Positions 30,838-40,535 of a DNA stretch of 64,000 bases are shown here, in pieces (within the stretch, counting starts at the first letter, position 1; each line of letters starts with the position of its first letter). This stretch comes from Tilletiopsis washingtonensis (taxonomy: Eukaryota > Basidiomycota > Exobasidiomycetes > Entylomatales). The notes under the pieces are model-generated. The model did not search any database. It saw only the letters and a program-made list of their open reading frames with translations, and was not told the origin of the DNA. The position numbers and the translations under genes are program-made. Where the stretch lies: assembly GCF_003144115.1 (NCBI RefSeq), contig NW_020312013.1, positions 475,143-539,142 of the forward strand, read 5' to 3'.

Positions 30838-33197
30838 ATGGCATCCAACGGCATCGGTGCGTTGCTCGTGCCATCCGCGATGTGGCATCCGGGCGGCGGC
30901 ACAGGCGCGCAGTCGGCGGCAGCAGGCGATGCATCCGCCCATGCGCGGCCCATGCAGGCGTCCCCACGCCGACGCTTCCGCGCACACCGCGGCCCCTGTC
31001 TCGCACTCTGGCGCACCTCAGGGGTGCGCTGTGATGGTCACAGGGTGACTGTCAAGGTCGTGCCTGCTGCGCTCCGCCGAATGTGCTCGAGCTATGGGGT
31101 GCACGGAGCGCCGGAGATGCGTCGGGCTCGTCTCAAGCCGCGGCTCGCTGTCGTGCCTGGAGCGGGATGGCTTCGTCTCGCGGCTGCTTCTCTCCACCGC
31201 TGCCGCCGAGCTCCTCACTGACGCCTTCCATCTCTCCCCACTCCCTGCTCCGCCATGTCTGCCTCCGCGCCCTTCCCATCTGCCGACGGCAACGATGCGC
31301 CCGTGCCGGTCGACTACTCTTCAGGCATCGCCAACCTGCCCAACCAGGTGCGTGGCGCTGCCGCTTCCGCTGCACGCTGAATCAGTAGATTGCTGTGTGC
31401 CTGTGCTGTGCTGATGCGTTTGGCTTCCTTCTGCAGCGGCACAAGATCGTGGCCAAGGCTGGCGGCCACTTCACGCTGATGGTGGTGGGCGAGAGCGGCG
31501 TGGGCAAGACGACGCGTGAGTGCAGGCGCGCGAGGCTGGACGGATGGGCCAGAGGCAAAGATGTGGGATAGTGATAAAGACTCGTGCTGGCGTCAGGCAG
31601 AGAGGGGCTGCCACGATGAGAGAGACGTCGCGTATGCCGAGCAGCTGCCAGGCAATCCCTGCTTGCCGCACTCTGATCGCACTCGCGGCCGCTCACACGC
31701 CGCGCCAGTCATCAACACGCTCTTCTCCACCGAGCTGGCGACGGGCAAGGACCACTCGCGGCGCCATGCCAAGCAGCTCGACAAGACCGTCGAGGTGGAC
31801 ATCATCAAGGCCGAGCTGGAGGAGAAGCAGTTCAAGGTCAAGCTCACCGTCATCGACACGCCCGGCTTTGGCGACTACGTCAACAACCGCGACTCGTGGA
31901 CGCCCATCGTCGACTTCCTCGACGACCAGCACGAGATGTACATGCGGCAAGAGCAGCAGCCGGAGCGCAAGGAGAAGACGGACCTGCGCGTCCACGCCTG
32001 CCTCTACTTCATCCGCCCCACCGGCCACACGCTCAAGCCGCTCGACATTGAGATCATGAAGCGTCTCGGCACGCGCGTCAACCTCATTCCCGTCGTCGCC
32101 AAGGCCGACACGCTCAGCCCCAACGACCTGGCCATCTTCAAGCAGCGCGTGAGTTGCTGCAGCGGATGCAGCGTTGATGCTGCAGCACTGACCTCTGTGC
32201 GCAGATCCGCGAGGTGATCGCGCAGCAGGGCATTCGCGTTTACACGCCCCCGATTGAGTCGGACGACGAGGCGTCGGCGGAGCACGCAAAGACGCTCATG
32301 GGCGCCATGCCCTTCTCCATCATTGGCTCGACGCGCGACGTCGTCACCAAGGACGGCCGGACCGTCAAGGGCCGCGACTACATGTGGGGTGTGGCTGAGG
32401 GTGAGTGCGAGAGATGGACGCAGGTTTTGGAAGGGTGTGGAACAGCATGAAAGGCGGATGCTTGAGCATGGAGTGCGGAAGGTCAAGCATGGTGCCCGGG
32501 TGCAGATGCTTGAGCTTGGCGCCCGGCTACGTGGGCCGCCGCTTCATCCCGGAGCAGAATCTGCGACGGTCGGGAATCCCCGGTGGCACGCAAGCAGTGC
32601 CGCGTAGAGCGCTGCGACAGCGTTGTGTGCGCCTCAACACGCAGCCCAGACGCTGTGCCGCCATGCTGACGCTCCCTGCGCAGTCGAGAACGAGGAGCAC
32701 TGCGACTTCAAGAAGCTGCGCTCGCTGCTCATCCGCACGCACATGCTCGACCTGATCAACACGACGGAGGAGACGCACTACGAGGCCTACCGCCAGGCGC
32801 AGATGGAGACGCGCAAGTTCGGCGAGCCCAAGGTGAAGAAGCTCGACAACCCCAAGTTCAAGGAGGAGGAGGAGATGCTGCGCAAGCGCTTCACGGAGCA
32901 GGTCAAGGTGCGTGTGCTGCAGCGATGGCCGTCTCTGGTGATTGCTGCTGACACTTACCGCTCTTGCGCACAGCTCGAGGAGGCCCGCTTCCGGCAGTGG
33001 GAGGCACACCTCATCGCCGAGCGCGACCGCCTCAACCGCGACCTGGAGCAGGCACACAGCGTGAGTGCCTCAAGCAGCGCCGCACCCTCTGTCCACCTGG
33101 CTCACTCTGTCTCCGCCTGCAGAACATCAAGCAGCTCGAGGCCGAGCTGGACTCTGCCAGCGGCTACCGCTCGATGAACCAGGCACCGCGCCGCTAA
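30838..33197 (+). CDS. Septin, Cdc12/AspC type, with two possible first exons
   Basis: A GTPase that polymerises into filaments at the bud neck, septum or hyphal tips. Shared exons: 31325-31347, 31437-31515, 31709-32148, 32205-32400, 32684-32907, 32974-33060 and 33123-33197. G1 GESGVGKTT (then LINTLF across an intron), G3 DTPGFGD, G4 AKAD, the septin-unique region, and a C-terminal coiled coil. Blocks [23 protein letters not shown] and [20 protein letters not shown] fit the Cdc12/AspC class. Two starts close in frame: a 19-base exon 30838-30856 (MASNGI + G) spliced at 31324 to give [14 protein letters not shown], the form usual in this class (about 380 residues); or an ATG at 31255 reading straight in ([12 protein letters not shown]...[12 protein letters not shown]; 397 residues). 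Which is used, or both, cannot be decided here. Confidence 0.93.
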
Positions 33198-33759
33198 GGG
33201 TGCCCTGCTGGGCAGACTTGATATCTCGCTCGCCACCGTCATCGTCTCTCCTCCTGCCATGCACTGCCGGCGAGGCAGCGAGACTTGGCGTCCGAGTGTC
33301 GAGCTCTGCCCGTGCTAGCTCTGGTGCGCTCTCGTCATTCACGTTCCATGCCCCTTTTATGCCCTCTCGAAGCCTGCAACGATCGTTACTTGACTCTCTC
33401 CTGCCTTGTGCTGCTCAGGATAGCTGCTTGTCCACGTCGACGCTGCCGTTCACGCCGAGGGGCTGTGACGCGATGCTGCTAAATGCGGAGCACTTTGTGC
33501 CACCTCCGAGGCCCAAACGAGTGGGCTGAACACAGCGCGCTCGGAGCCGCGGCCTGGCTCGCGGCCACAACACGGCGACTCGCCAGGCCGCGCCCCTGTG
33601 GGCGCAGAGCAGAGCTCTCAGGGGCACATCGGCCCCGACGACCCGCTGAGCGAGAGTCTATCGCCTGAGTGCGCAGCGATGGCGCCTGCTGCTCACTACT
33701 CATGGCTTGCACCCACATCCACAGCATCATAGACACCCTCGCATCTCACTCGCGCCAGC
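33198..33759. other. Intergenic after the septin
   Basis: 3' region of the septin and the upstream region of the next gene. No gene or repeat seen. Confidence 0.5.
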
Positions 33760-34674
33760 ATGCAGCTCTCCTCGTCAGTGACAACTCTCGCGCCGCTCGC
33801 GGACGCCAGGCACGCCGGCTGGGCGGCAGCGCGAGGCGCACCTCTCGCCGAGCAGCAGCTCAACGTGCAGCACCACAGCTTCTCTCCGTCTGCGAAGCCA
33901 GTCGCGACGGCATGGCCACGGGCACCGCCAGCAGCAGACAAGCAGCCTCGCTTCTCTCTCTCGCAAGAGCTCCCAGCGCGGCCAGCCGCACCGCTGCCGC
34001 CGATGCAAGAGCGGCCAGTGAAGCGCGCACACTCGGCTCCCGTGGTGCGCTGGTGGTCGCGCGGCATGCAGGTCGCCGTGCACATCATCACCGCCGACAC
34101 AAGTGAGGCTGCGAGGCCTGCGGCACCGTCACTGTCCGGACGTGCTGCCATCGAGAAGCGCGGGCACAAGCGCAGCTTCAGCACGTCGAGCGAGCGCAGT
34201 CGCCCGGCCGTTGCGAGCGGCAGCCGCGCGACGTCGGCACCATCAAGCGACCATGGCAGGCCGGTCGTCTCTCGTCGCAGCCCCGCCGTGGCTGCACGCC
34301 ACCTTGCAGTGCCAATGAGCACACTCGCCAGCGACGACGCTCGGCCATCGCAGCTGCGCCGGACGCAGCTGCTCGTGCGGCGCGGCGCCGAACTCGTGCC
34401 GGCCGGACCGCGCTCGGGCGTCGTGGCGCAACGCTGCCCTCACGAGCGTGGCGGCCGCTGCCCGCTGCGCCTGTCGCGCACGGCAGCCACCCTCAGCAGC
34501 GCCATCGCACCCAAGCAGTCCCATGCTCCACTCGACGCAGCCGGACGACGTCGTGATGTTGCAGCCAAGACCCGCTTAGAGCGCCAGCGCCCGGACGGCC
34601 ACCTGCGCTCCTCCTTCTACTATTCTAGCGCATCAAGCAGCGACACACGCAGGTCGTGGTATGAAACTATCTAA
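33760..34674 (+). CDS. Ser/Ala/Arg-rich protein of unknown function
   Basis: A single frame of 304 residues. No recognised domain, no signal peptide. Low-complexity Ala/Pro/Ser/Arg composition with short motifs such as KRAHSAPVVRWWSRGMQV (about 90-107), EKRGHKRSFSTSSERSR and a final RSSFYYSSASSSDTRRSWYE. The RxxS and SP patterns look like kinase sites. The two HxRSxS-type blocks and the aromatic C-terminus argue for a real disordered regulator, but composition alone would also fit a chance frame. Confidence 0.5.
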   Translation: MQLSSSVTTLAPLADARHAGWAAARGAPLAEQQLNVQHHSFSPSAKPVATAWPRAPPAADKQPRFSLSQELPARPAAPLPPMQERPVKRAHSAPVVRWWSRGMQVAVHIITADTSEAARPAAPSLSGRAAIEKRGHKRSFSTSSERSRPAVASGSRATSAPSSDHGRPVVSRRSPAVAARHLAVPMSTLASDDARPSQLRRTQLLVRRGAELVPAGPRSGVVAQRCPHERGGRCPLRLSRTAATLSSAIAPKQSHAPLDAAGRRRDVAAKTRLERQRPDGHLRSSFYYSSASSSDTRRSWYETI

Positions 34675-35055
34675 GCATTGTCCCAGGTAAAGCGGCGGCT
34701 GGCGCGCGGATGCTAGGCGGGCTGAGCAGACGAGAAACAAGAAAGGGCGGCAGGCTGCGTCCGGCAGCGTGGAGAGCAAGGAGCGTGGGGTGGAGCATGC
34801 GAGTCCGGGAGTGGGGCTGTGGATGTGTGTCGGAGAGCGGCAGCTAGAGAGACCGGACAAGGCGGCCTTGCCGCACGTAGAGCATCATACATCGAGGACG
34901 TGTGACCTGTTGTACGGGGCGAGGAGAAAAGGAGCTGCGAGAAAGTGTATAGACACGCGGGCCAGGCCCAGTGAGACTGCGATGCGTCGAGGATGCGGTG
35001 ACCGTTGGAAAGAGATTCTGGAGCAGGAGAAGGGAACGGCGACGAGAGGGAGCGA
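34675..35055. other. Convergent intergenic region
   Basis: 3' regions of the Ser/Arg-rich gene and of the GH79 gene. Nothing notable. Confidence 0.5.
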
Positions 35056-37427
35056 TCATTGGAAGAGTGGCCGCCGGCTGTTGCCGCTGTGGTTGTCGGG
35101 CTCGCGCCGGGCGGCGCCCTGGAAGCGTGGCGACTCGTCGCCCCGTGCCGGGTAGTAGCCGCCGTTGGCGCCGCCGAAGCGTGCTGGTGGCTGCGCGGCG
35201 GCGAAGACGCGCGGCGACGAGTCCTCCATCTCGATGGGGTAGTGCTTGCCGACGGGCGACTCGAAGCCCGACGCGGCGTACGTGCGCGGCGTGTCGAAGC
35301 CGGTGTCGGAGAAGCCGCGCGGCGAGTCCCAGGCGTTCTGCGCCGCCGCCGCCTTGAGCGGCATCGTCGCCGAGCTCATGTTCTGCGCCGAGAGGCGTGC
35401 ACGGCGCTTGCGGTCGCGCCGGCGCTTGCAGCACACGCACAGCGTGATGAGCGAGGCGAGCGCAACGACGAGGAAGACACCGCCGCCCACGCTGATGCCG
35501 ATGATCTGCTGCTTCGAGAGCACCTCGTTGTTGCGGAAGCCGCTCGTGGCGCGGAAGGTCGGCGCCGTGCCCGAGACGGTGCCGTCGGCGCCTTCCGTGA
35601 TGCCCTCGGCCTGCAGCTTGGCGAGCGCGTCGCATGCCTGCTGGTCCACCACAGTGTTCGAGCCGAGCACGGCGCCGAGGTTGACCACGATGGCCTGGCT
35701 GTCGCGCACGTTGACCGTGAACGAGCCGGAGCCGTCGATGCGGATGCGCTGGGCGGCGTTGCGGTCGACAACGACCGGTGCGCCGTTGGCCGTCTGCTCG
35801 TACGAGATGCCGTTCCAAGTCGTGTTCGTCGTCGAGTCGGAGCCGGCAGCCGTGAGCGTCGAGACGTACACCGTCTGGCCCTTCCACTCCGGCACGGTGA
35901 TGGCAAAGGAGATGGTGCCCTTGTCGGTGATCGTCTCGGACGAGGGCAGCGTGTTGAGCAGCACGATGGCGTTGAGGTTGGTGCGCTGATAGATGCTGTA
36001 GCCGCCCAGGCGGTTCTCGTAGCCCGACGGCGGCGAGATGGACAGCGGCGCCACGCGCGTCGAGCACGTCGTGCCGACGAGCTGGAACACGGCGGCAAAG
36101 GCGTAGTACGACGGGCGCACGTGCGGCGGCGAGCCGTCGATCGGGTGCACGATCGGCTGCCACGGCGAGCCGTAGGAGATGTCCGTCAGGTGGATCTGCA
36201 CCGACGAGACCTGCTGCGTCGAGGCGAACAGGAAGAAGTTGAGCGTCCAGAGCGCGTTGGCTATGAGGAGGGCGTCAGCTGCGGCACACGAGAGCGTGCA
36301 TTCACGCCGCAGAGTGCGGCTCTGCAACGCTGCAGGGTTGCACTGGACCCTGCCGCGCGACCGCTCGACACGCTACGCCACCGCCACTCACCAAACGTGT
36401 CACTGATGCCCTGGATGCCACCGGGGCCCACACTGCCCATCTCGCGCAGGAAGTACGGCTTGCCGGTGATGAGCGCCTGCTGCGCCTGGTTGCTCCACTC
36501 GTTGAACTGGCGCACGGTGCGCGAGAGGTCGAGCAGGTAGCTCGTCGTCAGGTTGAAGCTCGACACGCCGACGTAGTAGAAGTAGTCGTGCTGGCTCCAG
36601 CCCGCCACGTACACGCCGTTCTCCACGGCAATGTTGGTGTTGACGAGCGTGTCGATGCGGTACTGGTGGCCCGTGTTCGTCGCCGTCGTCGCCGTCGCGG
36701 CCGGCTCGAAGAAGTTCTGCGAGATGTTGCGCGGCTGCAGCACCTGCCGGTAGAGGGCCTGCGCGTGCTCGCCCCACTCGCCTCCGTAGTCGTAGACGGT
36801 GTACGAGCTGTTGCGGTACTGGTTGTAGATGAAGAGATCCGGCTCGTTGCCGATCTCCATGCCGACAATCTTGACGCGCTTCACCGAGTCGAGCACCAGC
36901 TCGGCCTGCTGGATCATGCGCGCCATCGAGTCGGAGCCCTGGTACGCCAGGTTGAGCTGGTACGTGATGGGCGTGCCGAGCGGCAGGTAGTTGTCGAGCG
37001 CCTCAAAGTACTTGGGCCCGTAGAAGTAGCCGTCGGTCTGCGCGTCGACGCGGCCCGTGCCCTGCGGGTTCGGGTTCTTCTGCAGCGTGTACGTGCTCAC
37101 GGTCGGGTCCCAGAGCATGTTGTCGCCGGCGTTGCCGCCGAGGCGGATGTGCGGCGGCCTGCCCGTGTAGTTGCCCAGGTTCTGCAGCAGCTGGTACGTG
37201 AGGTCGTTGCGCGTGTCCGTGCCGGTGAAGGACAGCAGGTTCGACGGCTCAATGCCCATGCCGCCGTACGAGGGCGAGAGCGTCGGCGAGAGGCTCTGGG
37301 CGCCCGTCTGCTTGTACGGGATGCCGCTGATCGACACCTGCGCTGCGGCGCGGGCGGCCAGCGACGAGACGCCGAGCACGAGCGCCTTGCGCCATGACGG
37401 CGAGCGCCGCGATCGTTGCGAGGGCAT
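35056..37427 (-). CDS. GH79 family glycosidase (beta-glucuronidase-like), secreted with membrane anchor
   Basis: Exons 37427-36392 and 36260-35056; 746 residues. The leader (basic, then KALVLGVSSLAARAAAQ) is a signal peptide. The TIM-barrel has HIRLGGNAGDNMLW, the acid/base Glu in GMEIGNEPDLF (about 195) and the nucleophile Glu in YFLREMGS (about 329). A GH79-type beta-sandwich follows in exon 2 (ISPPSGYENRLGGYSIYQR, IVLLNTLPSS). The end departs from secreted family members: a transmembrane helix (IIGISVGGGVFLVVALASLI) then CVCCKRRRDRKRR and a roughly 110-residue cytosolic tail. It would release terminal glucuronic acid from surface or extracellular glycans. A 5' leader intron likely ends right at the ATG (donor near 37551, acceptor CGCAG at 37428-37432). 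Confidence 0.92.
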
Positions 37428-40400
37428 CTGCGCGTGGATGTCAGCATGGCTGGGGCGCATCCGCACGCACACACGTGCGGGCAGGAGCCGGGCCGCCGCC
37501 ACGCCGGCAGCTGGTGCCGGGCACGGCGAGCAAGCGCCGAGCGTGCTCACCTTGCAAGGGCTGAGAGGCTGCAGAGAGGAGAGAAGCACGCCGAGCTGCT
37601 TGCGCGGTGCGGCAGGCTGCGAGGCGAAAGGCGGGCGTGGAGGAGACGCAGGTGGCAGCGGGCGAGAGAGGCGACGGAGACGCGGCGGCGCTGCGAGAGC
37701 GTGTGGGTGGGAGACACGAGAGAGAGAGAGCGAGACGAGGCGGAGACGAGAGCGAGAGGAGAGAGCGCTAGGCGGCACGGAGCGGCCGTGCGAGGGGGGC
37801 GAGGGCGATGGTGGAGCGGAAGGAAGGCGGCGCAGGTGCAGGTGCGGGTGCAGCGGGCGGTGCGGCGTCGCCTGAAGTTGCTTGCTTGCTTGCCGGCGCT
37901 TGCCTCGTTGGGCGGGCGCTGGGAACAGACGCAGGAAGCGAGATGCTGCAGCGTGCGTCGGCGTGGGCAGCAGCAGCGGCGGTGCGGCAGCGGATGCGGG
38001 CTTAAGATGGGCGGTGGATGGTGAGTGGCTGGAGGGACAGGCTACGTCGACGTCGGGTGTGCTTGTCGAGGAGGCCGCACCGCGCGGCGGCGGCAGCGCG
38101 AGAGCGGCACGGCACCCGAGCAGTGCAGTCGCCGCCAGCCAAGCCCTCTGCTGCGCGGCCCTGGCAGGCGTGCGCTTGCGCTGCTGGGCTGACTTGCGCT
38201 CGCAGGCGCGCCGCCTGCCTGATCTGCGAGGCAGCAGCGCCGCACCCTGCTGACCGAGCGCAGGCGCAGGCACTCGGCCGCAGTGTGCGCGCCGGCAGGG
38301 TTTTTGGCGCACCGCCCACGCCGCCGCCCCCCGTCAGGCTCGCAGCGTGCGGCAGGCGGCGTGCTTGCTTCCGCCTGCACTCTGCGCGCTTGGGCCGAAA
38401 GTGGCTTCGGCCGCCGCCGCGCGCTGCTCGCCTGCCGCCGCGTGGGCGCGGCATCGCCCCCGGAGATGCGAGGCCGAGCCGGGTCTCAGAACCTCGACGC
38501 GGCACGCCGGCAGCGCATGAGGCACGCCGCGCCGGAGCAGCCGCGCCGCGTCCCGCATGGCAGCTCCTCGCCATCACGCCGCTCGCTGTCGATCACCGAG
38601 AGCATCTCACGCCTGCTCCACCTCGCCGGCCCCTCTCGCAAGGGTCGGTGCACGCGAGATCTGCAGCGCTCATGCGCACGCGGCGCCCGCGTGGATGCGT
38701 GCGGCGTGTGGGTCGCCTCTCGGCTGAGACGCATCCTGCGGCGCTGGAGCACCGCGGCCTCTGGAACGGTCACACGCCTCGTTGAACATCGCCAGCGCAC
38801 GGCATCTCGGCTCGCCAAACACCTCTCCGCACGCGCGGTGCGGGTGCTGCGCTGCGTATCGCAGACAAGCTTTGTCCTCTGAGCTCTGCGCTGCCAGCGC
38901 GCCATCCAGCGCTGCTTCCATGCAACCGCCGCAGCCGCCCGAGGTCGCTGCGGCCCGTTGCGTGTGCTCGTCCCGAGCCGCCGGGGCGGCAGCGGCCTGG
39001 CCTGCGCAGAAGGCGAAGATTCTGGCGCAGGAGCGGCTTCTGTCCGCGCACACGGCGCGCACGCCCAGCGGCGACCTCGGCGCGGAGGCAGCGGCGCACC
39101 ACCTGCCGCAAGAACGCCGTTTGAGTGCACTTTGCGCCCCTCGGCGTCCGCGAACCCCTCTCTCGCCACCCCTTCTCCTGCCGCGCCTTGCTCCGCGCAC
39201 AACAACGCTCCGGCCGAGCATGCACCTGCAGCTTGGGCCCTATCCGCAGCATGGAGATCTCGCTCGCCCGGTGCTGCGGAGCACGGCCGGAGCATGCGCC
39301 CCGCGTGTGCCGTGCACGCGACCTGCACGCGCGGCATGCGCGCTGCCGCTTTGTGGCGCTCTGCCGCCAGCTGGCGAGATGCGTGCGCGCGGCAGCGGAG
39401 AGAGAGGCAAGGGCTAAGGTGTGCTTCGCTGCTGCACGCTGCACGCACGGGAGCGGCCAAGGCTCGGCTGCATGTGCGCCGTGCCGTGCCGCACCGCACC
39501 GCGCCGACCCCCGACGCCAGCCCCAGCACGGAGAGCAGCCTGCCAGCACGGAGAGCAGCCTGGAGCAATCGCATGGAAGCATCGCGTGCAGGAAGCAGCA
39601 ACAGGCTCAGGTGCAGGGGAGCGAGCTGCAGCTCGGCACACGCCGTCGCATGCTGGACCGCACGGCAGGGCCCACCGAGATTCGCGCTCAGCCCCTTCAT
39701 GCTGCCCACCGCACAACACACGCCGCCGCGCTGCGGACTCCGCCGTCCGAGCCCCTATGGACAGGGTGCTCCGGCGCCCGCAGCATGCCAGCGCGGACTC
39801 GGAGTGCGCCATGCTGGTTCAGGAGCATGCAGCACGGCTCTGATTGGCAAGTCGGCAGCGGCATGGATGCTCCAGCTTGCGCTCGGCGCCGAATAAGGTG
39901 GGCTGTGCAAGGCGACGGCCGCCGAGCTGCTCCAGAGCGGCAGCGCGCAGCGTGCAGCAGGCAGGATGCAGCGGCATCGGGGGACAAGGCAAACGCGGCC
40001 CTGCGAGTGTCAGCCGCCAGCGCTCAGCGCGGCAGCGACGAGAGTTCAGAGTTCACAGCTCGGGACGCCTCGCTGCGCCAAGCAACACCCAGGCAGGGCG
40101 CGCCAAGGCGAGCGTAGCGTCCCGTCGCCTGCGCGCCTGCAGCGCTGATGCTGCGAACGTGAGAGCAGAGCGGCGCCGGCAGCGGCGCAAAGTGTCCGGC
40201 CTTGGCGTGATGCTGCCGACATCGCATCGCTCCTGGATACGGGCTCCGGGCCGCCGCTGCGGGAGCGGGTCCTGCTCAAAATGCACGCCCAGAGCGCAGC
40301 TCGCATCGTGCACAGCCTCCGAGCTGGGCGATGCTCGCGCTGTTGCGGAAGCCAGGACGGACGGGTGTGACGTCGACGGCTGCAATGCTGACAGCGAGTG

Positions 40401-40535
40401 ACACGCTCAGGTCGGACGCAGGACATGGATTCATTACACAAAGGCTAGGATGGCGCCAGCAGGGTGCAGCACTGAGCGTGATGGGCTCAGCACGCCTGCA
40501 GGGCTACATATGGCGCGCTGTATCGGCCCCACATC
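37428..40535. other. 3.1 kb gene-free block
   Basis: The largest gap in the window. The first 400 bases are CT-rich on the GH79 sense strand (including a GA-dinucleotide run at about 37715-37735) and should be its leader and promoter. Beyond about 38000 the sequence is very GC-rich with many overlapping open frames on both strands, none with recognisable motifs or phase-compatible exons. Short direct repeats occur (39523-39562; CCGTGCCG/GCACCG phrases near 39478-39505). Confidence 0.5.
39523..39562. repeat. Two-copy 20-bp tandem repeat
   Basis: The unit ccagcacggagagcagcctg occurs twice in direct succession with no mismatch. It lies in the gene-free block, and no function is apparent. Confidence 0.85.

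Noticed and set aside
35005-36540. 511-residue plus-strand open frame
   Set aside because: Antisense shadow of the GH79 second exon; Arg/Ala/Val composition typical of a reverse frame of a GC3-rich gene.
37428-38312. In-frame N-terminal extension of the GH79 protein
   Set aside because: The extra roughly 295 residues are CT-rich leader translated as Ser/Arg/Pro, and a GTGAGC donor and CGCAG acceptor directly before the ATG at 37427 point to a 5' leader intron.
38486-39896. Large overlapping open frames on both strands
   Set aside because: No motif, no phase-compatible exons, composition like random GC-rich sequence.
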